38,422 nucleotides of DNA from an uncultured Collinsella sp. (GCA_905199225.1 CAJKFS010000024.1:1-38422), one strand, 5' to 3'; shown: positions 16,892-25,697, counted from the stretch's first letter. Program-made: numbers and translations. The notes: a model not told the origin generated them from the letters alone.

Positions 16892-17545
16892 CTACCCCTT
16901 CAATTCGGTCAGGTCGTGGGAGTCGAGCGACTTGGTGTCGTTCCAGATCCTCACGACGACGGCGGACATGATGATGACGGCGAAAATGGCGTCGGTGGCG
17001 ATGCCGATCTCGATGATCTCGGGGGCCGTGGGCGCGAGCAGGGCGAGCGTCACGTGGCTACCGTTCTCCATAAGGCAGTACCCGAAGATTTGCTTGAGGA
17101 TGTTGCGCTGGGAGATGATGCACGTGAGGCCGACGAAGAAGTGCGCGAAGCTGATGGCGAGGGCCGGAGTAGCCACCTCAGCGGTGGGCAGGCTCAGGCG
17201 CGTGACCACCGCGAAGCAGATGGCCACCTCCAGACCGGTGAGGATGATGGTCCAGGCCGGCTTGATGGAGGAGGTCAGCGTGCTATCGGCAGGCGAACCT
17301 ATCTTTTTGTAGGCACGGTTGAGAATGAACGGAACGAGGATCACCTTGGTGACGAAGGCCGACGCGGCCCACATGAGAAGCTCGGTGGCACCGGTGGTGA
17401 GGCCCAGGGTGAGCAGCACGCCCACCAGGACAACCGACTGGATCGCGTACCACTTAATGGCGGACGGGATGGTCTTCGAGACGACCACCATGGTGGAGGT
17501 CACGATCAGAAGACCGCCCAGGATATTGACTAACGAATAACCCAT
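16892..17545 (-). CDS. hyfE: Hydrogenase-4 membrane subunit HyfE (NuoK-like)
   Basis: The 217-residue membrane protein has about six hydrophobic segments. It is the HyfE type, related in its second half to NuoK of Complex I; conserved regions include GYCLMENGSHV and the membrane-embedded PEIIEIG glutamates that in NuoK-like subunits are implicated in ion transfer. In the complex it links the antiporter-like subunits to the hydrophilic arm. Translation of hyfF begins 3 bases after its stop. The ATG at 17545 gives a hydrophobic N-terminus (MGYSLVNILGG) as expected. Confidence 0.92.
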   Translation of the reverse strand: MGYSLVNILGGLLIVTSTMVVVSKTIPSAIKWYAIQSVVLVGVLLTLGLTTGATELLMWAASAFVTKVILVPFILNRAYKKIGSPADSTLTSSIKPAWTIILTGLEVAICFAVVTRLSLPTAEVATPALAISFAHFFVGLTCIISQRNILKQIFGYCLMENGSHVTLALLAPTAPEIIEIGIATDAIFAVIIMSAVVVRIWNDTKSLDSHDLTELKG

Positions 17546-17555
17546 GTCCTACCTC

Positions 17556-19013
17556 CTAACCCATCCAACTAGAGGACAGAGGACCGGCGACGACGACCAT
17601 GATCATGAGGACGACGAACACGAACGCCATGGCGCGCGGAAGGGGCTGGCCGGCGGCCACGGTCTCGCTCGGCTCACCGGGCAGGACCTTACCCATCCAA
17701 CGCAGGAACCATGCGAAGGTGGCGACGGTCTCGACGACCATGACGCACACGAGGACGAAGATGACCGTGTTGGAAGCACCAACCGCGAAGCCACCGGAAA
17801 TAATCTGGAACTTGGAGAAGAACGTGCTCATGGGGGGCACGCCGGCGATAGCGGTCGCGGCGACCGCGAAGCCCACGCCCGTGACCGGGTACTTCTTCAT
17901 GAGGCCCTGGATCTTGGGCAACATACGGGTTCCCAGCGTGAAGCTGAGGGAGCCGGCGATGAGGAAGAACAGGGTCTTGGTGAACGCGTGGTTGAAGATG
18001 TGCTCGACGGCGCCGTTGAACGCCATCTGGCTTCCGAACACGGAGAGGCCCAGGCCGAAGAACACGTAGGCGAGCTGCGCGATCGTCGAGAAGGCGAGCA
18101 GGCGCTTCATATCCTTCTGGGGCAAGTACATGAGGAAGCCGAAGAGCATGGTCACGACGGCGTCGATGATGGCGACCCAACCGACGATCTCGGGGATATC
18201 GCCGGCACTCGCAAGAGCGCGGGCGAACACGCACACGCCGACCTTCACCATGGACGCGCCATGGAGGTAGGCGGAAACGGGCGTGGGGGCCTCCATTGCG
18301 GAGGGCAGCCACATGTAGAGCGGGAACTGGGCGGACTTGGCCCAAGCGGCGAACAGGATGAGCAGCAGCACGACGGTCTTCATACCGGAATCGAGCTGGG
18401 AGATCGCGCTCAGCGCGAACGTGCCGGTTCCGGCGAACAGGAAGGCCGCGCCGATGTAGAGTCCCAGAGCGCCGATATGGGTGATGATGAGCGCCTTCAT
18501 ACCGGCCTTCTTGGCCGTGGGCGTCATGTAGTAGCTGATGAGGCCCCAGGAGCACACGCCGGTGATCTCGAAGAAAACGAGCTGGCCGACGATGGTGGAG
18601 CTGTAGGCGAGACCGGCCATGGCGCCGATGAACGTGGAGAAGTACACGTAGAAGCGGCGACGGGGCGCGTCGGGATGCTCCTTGTTCTTATCGCTCATGT
18701 ACGGGAACGAATAGATGACGACGAGCAGGCCGATAGCGACGAACGCGGGTGCGAGCAGCGTGCTCATCCGGTCGAATATGAAGCCCATGACCAAGGTCTG
18801 GCCCATACTCGCCCAGGTTACATCGACCGCGTTCATGCCGTTTCCGGCAAACGTCGCGGCCAAGCCAACGGAAGCGACCGTGGCGATGCCGCCGGCAAAG
18901 GCGCAGATCCATTTAGCGTAGGGACGCGGCAGCATGACGATGAGCAGGGAGCCCAGCATGGGGACGGCGATCGCCACCATGGCAAAGAGGGACAAGCTCG
19001 ATTCGATTGACAT
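17556..19013 (-). CDS. hyfD: Hydrogenase-4 membrane subunit HyfD (NuoM/N-like)
   Basis: The 485-residue protein is a second antiporter-like subunit, with about 14 hydrophobic segments. Conserved blocks are FFEITGVCSWGLI (about 147-159, with the ion-path Glu), AAWAKSAQFPLYMWLPSAMEAPTPVSAYLH (helix 7-8 region with Lys), and LPQKDMKRLLAFST. HyfD occurs only in the larger hydrogenase-4/FHL-2 type complexes, so this operon encodes the version with three antiporter-like subunits (HyfB, HyfD, HyfF). The order hyfC-hyfD-hyfE-hyfF is the standard one. The gap to hyfC is 16 bases. Confidence 0.94.
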   Translation of the reverse strand: MSIESSLSLFAMVAIAVPMLGSLLIVMLPRPYAKWICAFAGGIATVASVGLAATFAGNGMNAVDVTWASMGQTLVMGFIFDRMSTLLAPAFVAIGLLVVIYSFPYMSDKNKEHPDAPRRRFYVYFSTFIGAMAGLAYSSTIVGQLVFFEITGVCSWGLISYYMTPTAKKAGMKALIITHIGALGLYIGAAFLFAGTGTFALSAISQLDSGMKTVVLLLILFAAWAKSAQFPLYMWLPSAMEAPTPVSAYLHGASMVKVGVCVFARALASAGDIPEIVGWVAIIDAVVTMLFGFLMYLPQKDMKRLLAFSTIAQLAYVFFGLGLSVFGSQMAFNGAVEHIFNHAFTKTLFFLIAGSLSFTLGTRMLPKIQGLMKKYPVTGVGFAVAATAIAGVPPMSTFFSKFQIISGGFAVGASNTVIFVLVCVMVVETVATFAWFLRWMGKVLPGEPSETVAAGQPLPRAMAFVFVVLMIMVVVAGPLSSSWMG

Positions 19014-19029
19014 AGTTTCTCCCTTCTCC

Positions 19030-19953
19030 CTACACGCCTACGACGACGAAGACGAACGCGAGGACCGCGATGCCGACGACGGCCCAGGTCTGGTTACCGA
19101 GCACCTTGAAGCGCGAACGGGAAACGGAGTTCTCGAGCACGCCGCAGACAACGAAATCGACCAGGCACTTGACAAGGAAGACGACGGCGCCCACGAGAGC
19201 GGTGACGCCGATGGTCGCGGGCTCTCCCCAGGGGATGAAGATGGAGGTGAACCAAGCGACGACCACGACCTGCTTCATGCCCATGGCGAGCTTCATCATG
19301 GCCAGGGACGGGCCGGAGAGCTCGGCGAGCGGGCCCTCCTGGAGCTCCTGCTCGGCTTCGGCCTGATCGAACGGAAGCTTGCCGAGCTCCATATAGCAGG
19401 CGGCCGCGAAGGCGACGCCGGCGAGGATGACGGCGACGACGCTCGAGACGTTGCCCGTAACGATGTGCTGACCCATGGTCGCAATGTCCGTGGAGCCGCA
19501 CACGATGGCGACGGTAAACAGCGCGATGAGCATGGACGGCTCGATGAGCACGCTCATGAGGAGCTCGCGGATACCGCCGAAGCCCGCGTAGGCGTTGGAG
19601 GAATCCACGCCGGACAGCGCGAAGAAGAAGCGGGACAGCGCGAGCGCGTACATGATGGTGATGGCGTCACCAAAGACGGGCATGGGGCTCTCGAGCGTGA
19701 ACATGGGCAGGCCCATGGCGAGCATGAACGACACCGCGAGGAACAGCGGCGGCATGATGCGCAGCACGAAGCTCGAGTCGGAACTCACGGACTCGGGACG
19801 CGCCATGAGCTTCGCGAGGTCCCGGTAATCCTGAAGGATGGACGGACCGCGGCGATTGTGCATCTTCGCGCGAATCACACGGGCGAGGCCGGAGAAGAAG
19901 GGCGCGACCAGCATGACCACGAGGCCCTGCGCTATCGCAAGAACGATGTTCAT
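19030..19953 (-). CDS. hyfC: Hydrogenase-4 membrane anchor HyfC (NuoH-like)
   Basis: The 307-residue NuoH-like protein has about eight membrane segments. Diagnostic stretches are RRGPSILQDYRDLAKL (about 34-49), which faces the cytoplasmic arm, and ELGKLPFDQAEAEQELQEGPLAELSGP (about 188-214), the acidic loop that contacts the NuoB/D-like HycG/HycE. This subunit joins the hydrogenase module to the antiporter-like arm. It lies between hyfB (17 bases away) and hyfD (16 bases). All family motifs are intact. Confidence 0.94.
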   Translation of the reverse strand: MNIVLAIAQGLVVMLVAPFFSGLARVIRAKMHNRRGPSILQDYRDLAKLMARPESVSSDSSFVLRIMPPLFLAVSFMLAMGLPMFTLESPMPVFGDAITIMYALALSRFFFALSGVDSSNAYAGFGGIRELLMSVLIEPSMLIALFTVAIVCGSTDIATMGQHIVTGNVSSVVAVILAGVAFAAACYMELGKLPFDQAEAEQELQEGPLAELSGPSLAMMKLAMGMKQVVVVAWFTSIFIPWGEPATIGVTALVGAVVFLVKCLVDFVVCGVLENSVSRSRFKVLGNQTWAVVGIAVLAFVFVVVGV

Positions 19954-19970
19954 AATATCCTCTCCCCTCT

Positions 19971-21989
19971 CTAGACCATGACCACGGCGAGCACGAGGAA
20001 GACCACGAGCGCCGCGACGATGTAGCAGATGTATACGGAGTAGTTGCCGCCCTCGATCTTGGAGGCGAGGCCGGCCAGCTTATCGGCACCCTCGCTCGGT
20101 GCATCGACCAGGAAGCGGTCGGGCAGGGGCTCAACGCCCTGGGCGACACCGGTGAGCTTCTGGAACACGTGCGCGATGGACCAGCAGATCTTGGTGCATA
20201 CCTCGCGCAGGGTGTAGAGCGGGCCCATGAAGAGCTCTACGTCTGACGCGAAGCTCGTGGCGACGACGGGCATGTGCTCGTTGGGCTCGTAGCCGCACGC
20301 CCAAGGGTCGGTCTTCTTAGCGGGGGCCTTGGTGCCGAGGCAGGACCTCAACACGAACGCGAGGCCGGTGAGGACCACGAGCGCGATGGCGATCGCGGGG
20401 GTGGAGGTGGCGGCACCGGAAATCTCGTTCACCAGAGACACGCCCGAGGTGGCTGTGATGGCAGAGCCGGCAAGCACGCTCTGGGCGACGTCGCCCAGAA
20501 CCGGGGCGATGACGGGAGAGCCGATTCCCAGCACCACGCAGATGGCCGCGAGGAGCATCTGCGAGAACAACATCGGAGCCGGGGACTCCTTGGCGTTCGC
20601 GGCCTCCTGGGAACGAGGGCTGCTCGCGAACGAGACGCCGTAGGCCTTCACGAAGCACGTGACGGCCAGGGCACCGGTGATGGCGAGGGCGGCCGCGGAG
20701 GCGACGGCGAACACCATGACGACCGGGTCGGAGAGCGTCGAGATGTTGAACAGGGACTGGTAGGTGAACCACTCGGAAACGAAGCCGTTGAGCGGCGGGA
20801 TAGCCGAGATGGCAAGGGCACCGATGAGGAAGCAGACGGCCGTGACCGGCATACGGCGGAACAGGCCGCCCATCTTCTCCATGTTGCGCGTACCCGTGGC
20901 ATAGAGCAGGGAGCCCGCGCCGAGGAACAGCTCGCCCTTGAACATGGCGTGGTTGAGCGTGTGGTAGAGGGCGGCCATGAGCGCGATCGTCGCGATGACG
21001 TCGTTGCCCAGGGCGTGCGCCGTCATGGACGCGCCGACACCGAGCAAGATGATGCCGATGTTCTCGACGGAGTGGTAGGCCAGCAGGCGCTTAATGTCGT
21101 GCTCGTGGAGGGCGTAGACGACGCCCAGGACCGACGAGATGGATCCGAAGACCAGGACCATGAGGCCCCACCAGAGCTGGACGCCCGAACCCGCGAGCAG
21201 GTCGAGACCGACCTTGAGGATTCCCAGGATGCCGATCTTGATCATGCCGCCGGACATGAGGGCGGACACGTTGGACGGCGCCTCGGGGTGCGCCTGGGGC
21301 AGCCAGGAGTGCAGCGGGATGATACCGGCCTTTGCGCCGAATCCGAAGAACGCGAGGACGAAGCACGCGGAGGAGACGGCGGGTCCAAAGTCATGCGTAC
21401 GGAAATCACTGAAGCTGAAGGAACCACCCACGCCGTTGGTCATGAGCAGGAAGCTCGCCATGATAAGGACAAAGCCCACGTGCGCGATGACGAAGTAGAG
21501 CCAACCGCCCCTAATGGAGTTCTTGTTCTCCTCGATAACGACAAGGAAGTAGCTCGTAAGGGACATGAGCTCAAAGGCGACCAGGAACCAGAACACGTTG
21601 TCGGCGGTGATGACGAGCATCATCGAGGCGACGAAGGTGTTCATGAAGAAACCGGCGCGCCCGACCTTGCCCGGGTACTCATCGAAGTAGGACAGACCGT
21701 AGATGAAGCCCGCAAAGGCGAGGATTGAGATGAGGACCACAATCAGGCCCGCAAGGCCGTTGAGCAAGAGCTCGAGACGGGCGAACGGGAAAAAGAAGAC
21801 CGTGTTGAGGGACGAAACGTCGCCAAGCACGGCCTCGAGGCCCGCGATGAACGACAGCACGGCCGCGACGGCGCCGATCAGGCAGCCGGCGGTCTTGGCG
21901 GCGTTATCGGCCTTGATCAGCAGAACCGAGGCGAGCGCACCGATGCACGAGACGGCAAGCGATGCGATAAACAGCGCCATGCTATCCAT
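19971..21989 (-). CDS. hyfB: Hydrogenase-4 membrane subunit HyfB (NuoL-like)
   Basis: The 672-residue protein is the largest antiporter-like subunit, with about 15-16 membrane segments. Core blocks are FWFLVAFELMSLTSYFLV (ion-path Glu), GFGAKAGIIPLHSWLPQAHPEAPSNVSALMSGGMIKIG (Lys and His), and HEHDIKRLLAYHSVENIG. A C-terminal soluble loop and final membrane helix (after about 560) extend toward other subunits, as in HyfB. Size matches the E. coli protein closely. Its ATG lies 8 bases inside the end of hyfA, so translation is coupled. With HyfD and HyfF it forms the putative ion-translocating arm. Confidence 0.95.
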   Translation of the reverse strand: MDSMALFIASLAVSCIGALASVLLIKADNAAKTAGCLIGAVAAVLSFIAGLEAVLGDVSSLNTVFFFPFARLELLLNGLAGLIVVLISILAFAGFIYGLSYFDEYPGKVGRAGFFMNTFVASMMLVITADNVFWFLVAFELMSLTSYFLVVIEENKNSIRGGWLYFVIAHVGFVLIMASFLLMTNGVGGSFSFSDFRTHDFGPAVSSACFVLAFFGFGAKAGIIPLHSWLPQAHPEAPSNVSALMSGGMIKIGILGILKVGLDLLAGSGVQLWWGLMVLVFGSISSVLGVVYALHEHDIKRLLAYHSVENIGIILLGVGASMTAHALGNDVIATIALMAALYHTLNHAMFKGELFLGAGSLLYATGTRNMEKMGGLFRRMPVTAVCFLIGALAISAIPPLNGFVSEWFTYQSLFNISTLSDPVVMVFAVASAAALAITGALAVTCFVKAYGVSFASSPRSQEAANAKESPAPMLFSQMLLAAICVVLGIGSPVIAPVLGDVAQSVLAGSAITATSGVSLVNEISGAATSTPAIAIALVVLTGLAFVLRSCLGTKAPAKKTDPWACGYEPNEHMPVVATSFASDVELFMGPLYTLREVCTKICWSIAHVFQKLTGVAQGVEPLPDRFLVDAPSEGADKLAGLASKIEGGNYSVYICYIVAALVVFLVLAVVMV

Positions 21990-22599
21990 TGTTTACGCTC
22001 CCTTCTGCTTTCTCGGACAGGCCCTGGGCCACAGCGGTAACGTCGACGACTGGACCGTTTTCGATCGAGCGCAAGCGCTTGGCCTCGTCGAGCTCGCGAT
22101 CGGCCGCGCCGCCCATGACGGTCAGCGCCTTGGTGGGGCACGCCGCCACACAATGCGGGCCGTCCGGATCGAAGGCGCACAGGTCGCACTTGACAGCGCA
22201 GGTGTACTGGCCAGGAGCCCACGTAAGCAGGCTGCTCAGGGACTTAGGATACGAAGGCGTCGGGTCGCACATGCCTGCGACACCGGCGATAGACGTGCCA
22301 TCAGGATGGATGGCTCCGAAGGGGCACGCGATGGCGCACAGCCTGCACCCGATGCACTCCTGCTCCTTGACGTGGATGCGGTCGCCATCGTGCTCGATGG
22401 CATTCACCGGGCAGACCTCGGCGCAGGGGGCACCCTCGCAATGGTGGCAGGCAAGGGCGGCCGAAATACCGCCGGTCTTCACGAGCGCCAGGCGCGGCGT
22501 ATCCTGAAGACCCTGCATCCGGTGGGCGTCGGCACAGGCGGACTGGCATGTTCCGCAGCCGATGCACCTCTCCGGGTTGATGTCGATGAAGCGGTTCAT
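21982..22599 (-). CDS. hyfA: Four-cluster ferredoxin subunit HyfA
   Basis: The 205-residue protein has sixteen ligand cysteines in four [4Fe-4S] motifs: CIGCGTCQSAC, CHHCEGAPCAEVCP, CIGCRLCAIACP and CDLC...CVAACP. It is the HycB/HyfA electron carrier between the formate dehydrogenase and the hydrogenase small subunits. I chose the ATG at 22599: AGGAAG lies at a fitting distance, while the GTG two codons earlier would sit on top of the ribosome site. The C-terminal about 40 residues are acidic without Cys. It follows fdhF after a 78-base gap with a strong hairpin. Its paralogue at 24975-25493 lies just upstream of fdhF. Confidence 0.93.
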   Translation of the reverse strand: MNRFIDINPERCIGCGTCQSACADAHRMQGLQDTPRLALVKTGGISAALACHHCEGAPCAEVCPVNAIEHDGDRIHVKEQECIGCRLCAIACPFGAIHPDGTSIAGVAGMCDPTPSYPKSLSSLLTWAPGQYTCAVKCDLCAFDPDGPHCVAACPTKALTVMGGAADRELDEAKRLRSIENGPVVDVTAVAQGLSEKAEGSVNNG

Positions 22600-22621
22600 C
22601 CCCACTTCCTTTCAAAATAAC

Positions 22622-22656
22622 GGGCCGGGCTCCCGAACGTACGGGACGCCCGGCCC
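22622..22656 (-). terminator. Strong hairpin between fdhF and hyfA (no U-tract)
   Basis: Arms GGGCCGGGC/GCCCGGCCC and TCCCG/CGGGA form a 14-bp stem with one bulged base and a 6-base loop (22637-22641 region). On the transcribed strand the tail is GTTATTTTG, not a clean U-run. It may slow transcription or protect the fdhF mRNA 3' end, setting unequal amounts of FdhF and Hyf subunits. Confidence 0.6.
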
Positions 22657-22677
22657 AAAAAGCCAACGAGAACGGAA

Positions 22678-24900
22678 CTACACGATTTGATTCACGTGCG
22701 TCTCGTCGTCGAACTTGGCGGCGCCGGGCTCAACGTCCTGGGGAGCGGCGGCGTCCACCAGAGCCTGCTTGAGCTCGGTGTACTGACGCTCGACCTCGCC
22801 CTCGGCCCAGACCTGGTCGGCGATAGCGTCGACCTGGCAGGCGGAGAACTTGTCCTCGGGCGTATGCGAGACCGGGTCGACCTTGTGAATGGTCAGCTCG
22901 TTGCACTTGCCGATCCACCACTGGTAGGTCATATAGACCGTGCCCTTATTGATGCGGTCGCTCACGTCGGCGCGGCTGTATACCTGGCCGCGGCGGCTGT
23001 GAATCGAGACGATGTCGCCGTTCTTGATGCCGCGCGCCTCGGCGTCCGCGGGATTCATGCGGACAAAGCCGGGCTCGTCGGCAAGCAGCGCCAACGTCTT
23101 GCAGTTGCCGGTCATCGAACGGCAGCTGTAGTGGCCGACCTCGCGGACGGTGCACAGGATGAGCGGGTACTCATCGTCGGGAAGCTCGGAGGGCGCCTCC
23201 CAGTCGTGCGCCATCAGGTTGGCGCGGCCGTCCTTGGTGGTGAACTTGCCACCAGCGAACATGTCGGGCGTACCGTGGTCGTTCACATCGGTGCTCTTGA
23301 CCGGCCACTGGGCGTAGCCGCCCTCGGGAGCCATCTTCTCGTAGGTCGCGCCCACAAAGTTGGGGCACAGGCTAATGCACTCGTTCCAGATCTGCTCGGT
23401 GTTGTCGTAGTGCATGGGGTAACCCATGCGCGTAGACAGGTCCGCGAAGATCTCCCAGTCGTGACGGCACTCGCCCTTGGGCGGAACGGCCGCGTCAAAG
23501 TGCTGGAAGCTACGGTCGGATGCGGTAAAGACACCCTCGTGCTCGCCCCAAGAGGTAGCGGGCAGGATGACGTCGGCGAGCATGGTCGTCTGCGTCATAA
23601 AGATGTCCTGGCAAATGAACAGATCCAGCTCGGAGAGCGTCTTGCGCATACCGGCCGAATCGGGCTCGGTCTGCACCGGGTCCTCGCCGTAGTTGTAGAA
23701 GCAGTGCACCTTGCCCTCGTCGACCAGGTGGCCCAGGTCGGTGAGCTTGTAGCCCTCCTCGAGCGGGAGCTTTTCCTCGGGCACGCCCCAAGCCTTGGCA
23801 AACTTGGCGCGCACTGCCGGGTCGGTGACCTTCTGGTAGCCAGGGTACAGGTTGGGCAGCATGCCCATATCGCAGGAGCCCTGGACGTTGTTCTGACCGC
23901 GCACGGGCGCGAGGCCGGAATTGGGTTTGCCGATCTGGCCGGCAACGCAGGCGATGGAGGCGATGGTGTGCACCGTCTTCAGGTTCTGCTTCTGCTGGCA
24001 TACGCCCATACCCCAGCCAATGATGGCAGAGGGCTTCGCCGTGGCGTACATCTCGGCAGCTTGGTGGATCAACGCGGGCTCGACACCCGTGATGTCCTGT
24101 ACGGATTCGGGAGTGTAGTTTTTGATGGTCTCCCACCATTCGTCAAAGCCGTTCGTGTGCTCGGCGACGAATTCCTTGTCGTAGAGGCCATCGTTGACCA
24201 AGCAGTTGGCAAAGGCGTTGAGGAACGCAACGTTGCAACCGTTCTTGATCGGAAGGTAGAGATCGGCGATACGCGCGGTTTCGATATGGCGCGGGTCGGC
24301 GACGATGATCTTGCAACCCTTTTCTTTGGCTCGCACGATACGCCTTGCGACGATGGGGTGCGAATCGGCAGGGTTATAGCCGAAGAGGAAAATGCAGCCC
24401 GCATCCTCCATACCGGGGATGGAGCATGACATGCAACCTGAACCAACCGTGTCCATCAGACCGAGGACAGTAGGGCCGTGTCAAGTACGGGCGCAGTTGT
24501 CCACGCTGTGGGTGCCGATGCACGCACGCGTAAACTTCTGCATGACGTAGTTCGCCTCATTGCCGCCGCCTCGCGAAGAGCCGGTGGTCATGACAGCGTT
24601 AGGACCATATTCGTCAATTATGGCCTGCATCTTAGATGCGGTGAAATCCAGTGCCTCGTCCCAGCTTACGCGCTCAAGATCCGCGCCCTTAGTGCGGCGG
24701 ATCATCGGGTGCAGTACGCGAGGAGTCAAGATCTTGGTGTCGTTGATGAAGTCGTAGCCGCTCATGCCCTTAAGGCACAGCTCGCTCTGGTTGGTGATGC
24801 CGTTGAGCGGTTCGGTACCCACGACCTGGCCGTTTTGGACCAAGAGGTTAAACTGGCAACCGGCGCCGCAATACGGGCAGATCACTTTATGCTTCTCCAT
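22678..24900 (-). CDS. fdhF: Formate dehydrogenase H, selenocysteine-containing
   Basis: Reading through one in-frame UGA (24483-24481) gives a 740-residue protein. Formate is oxidised to CO2 at a bis-MGD Mo-Sec centre and electrons leave through a single [4Fe-4S] cluster bound by C8, C11, C15 and C42. The UGA is codon 140, within CART-U-HGPTV, matching Sec140 and the neighbouring His of E. coli FdhF. Downstream segments (LFGYNPADSHP, MTGNCKTLALLADEP and the C-terminal MGD domain) are intact. GGAAGGAGGG precedes the ATG at 24900. No signal peptide, so cytoplasmic, as fits formate hydrogenlyase. Standard gene callers would split it into two ORFs (22678-24456 and 24481-24951); it is not a pseudogene. 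Confidence 0.97.
24450..24483 (-). promoter_or_regulatory. SECIS element and UGA(Sec) of fdhF
   Basis: The UGA (24483-24481) is followed after 11 bases by a hairpin: TGTCC paired with GGACA (24465-24469 with 24450-24454), with a 10-base loop containing GGTCT (complement of 24458-24462). The E. coli fdhF SECIS loop bound by SelB contains the same GGUCU. The CACGGCCC immediately after UGA is also shared with E. coli fdhF. Confidence 0.88.
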
Positions 24901-24974
24901 GACACCCTCCTTCCTTTTTCTGCTACCGAATACTCGGTACTTATTTGACAATCATTGGGCCTGTCGCCCGACGC

Positions 24975-25493
24975 TTACGCCTCGTTTTCGATGGTGGCGC
25001 GGGCACGCTCGGCAGTCAGTTCTGCCAGACGCTCCTCGTCTACCAGGGTGAGGCCCTTGGTCGGGCACGCCTCGGCACACGCCGGACCGCCGGGACGGTC
25101 CACGCACAGGTCGCACTTGAGCACGAAGCTCTTAGTCTGCGAACCCACGCGAACGTCACCCATCAAGACGGGGACCTGCGTGGTCGCCACGCTCACGGCG
25201 CCAAAGGGGCATGCCATGACGCAGCTCTTGCAGCCGATGCAGTTGTCCTCGTTGACGCCGATGCGATGGTTCTTTGGATCAAAGAACAAGGCGCCCGTGG
25301 GGCAGGCCTTGGCGCACGGAGCGTCCTCGCAGTGGTGACATGCCACCGGTGCGGAAATCTCGTACGTACGCGTCACACGCAGGCGCGGCGCGGCGATGTT
25401 GCCGGGAATATCGTGCGCCTCGATGCACGCCGCCATGCAGGTTTGGCACCCAATGCAACGTGAGGAATCGGCTACGACTCGTTTATTGCCCAT
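24975..25493 (-). CDS. hydN: Four-cluster ferredoxin, HydN/HycB-like
   Basis: The 172-residue protein has four [4Fe-4S] motifs: CIGCQTCMAAC, CHHCEDAPCAKACP, CIGCKSCVMACP and CDLC...CAEACP. It is the first gene of the formate hydrogenlyase operon, 74 bases before fdhF. By size and position it corresponds to HydN/HycB-type proteins, electron carriers or assembly helpers for FdhF; the symbol is a best fit. I chose the ATG at 25493 because GGAGGGAG precedes it. The frame is open further upstream but runs through a structured leader region. HyfA is its paralogue. Confidence 0.88.
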   Translation of the reverse strand: MGNKRVVADSSRCIGCQTCMAACIEAHDIPGNIAAPRLRVTRTYEISAPVACHHCEDAPCAKACPTGALFFDPKNHRIGVNEDNCIGCKSCVMACPFGAVSVATTQVPVLMGDVRVGSQTKSFVLKCDLCVDRPGGPACAEACPTKGLTLVDEERLAELTAERARATIENEA

Positions 25494-25517
25494 GTTGTTC
25501 ACTCCCTCCTGAATCCC

Positions 25518-25608
25518 ATGCCGGAGAGACCCTGTCGACGTTGCCCCGGACCGCCCGTGGTCCGGCATCGGCGTATCGAGTGCATGCGGCGAAACAGGCA
25601 CTTCGATA
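25518..25608 (-). promoter_or_regulatory. Structured 5' leader of the formate hydrogenlyase operon with competing stems
   Basis: Upstream of the hydN-like start, the minus strand can fold into: a hairpin from TATCGA-GTGC/GCAC-TCGATA (25574-25608); a hairpin CCGGACC/GGTCCGG with a 6-base loop (25546-25565); and a long-range stem ATGCCGGA/TCCGGCAT (25518-25525 with 25561-25568). The second and third share bases 25561-25565, so they exclude each other. The long-range stem ends 12-20 bases from the ribosome site. This is the layout expected of a switchable leader. It does not resemble the Moco riboswitch as I know it. Seen by eye only. Confidence 0.5.
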
Positions 25609-25671
25609 GAATTCCTCCAACGATATACAGGTTAAATATACGCAGTTGCAGGTGGCAAACTTGAGCATACG

Positions 25672-25697
25672 CCCTGCAATACGGGTGTATTGCAGGG
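25672..25697. promoter_or_regulatory. 11-bp palindrome in the divergent intergenic region
   Basis: CCCTGCAATAC (25672-25682) and GTATTGCAGGG (25687-25697) are perfect inverted arms around GGGT. It lies about 65 bases upstream of the structured leader and about 180 bases from the formate hydrogenlyase start. It could be an operator for the operon or, read on the plus strand with the following GTTTTGG, a weak terminator. Nothing on the plus strand upstream needs a terminator, which favours an operator. Confidence 0.5.

Noticed and set aside
17544..19010. Long plus-strand open frame (488 codons) opposite hyfD
   Set aside because: Antisense to a clear membrane protein; composition is repetitive Gly/Glu/Asp/His, typical of the antisense of hydrophobic genes.
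22678..24900. fdhF as a frameshifted or nonsense pseudogene
   Set aside because: The only interruption is UGA at codon 140, at the known Sec site, with a SECIS hairpin and selA, selB, selC and selD in the window.
25494..25640. Known Moco riboswitch upstream of the hydN-like gene
   Set aside because: I could not match the conserved stems and sequence blocks of the Moco motif as I know it; kept only as an uncharacterised structured leader.
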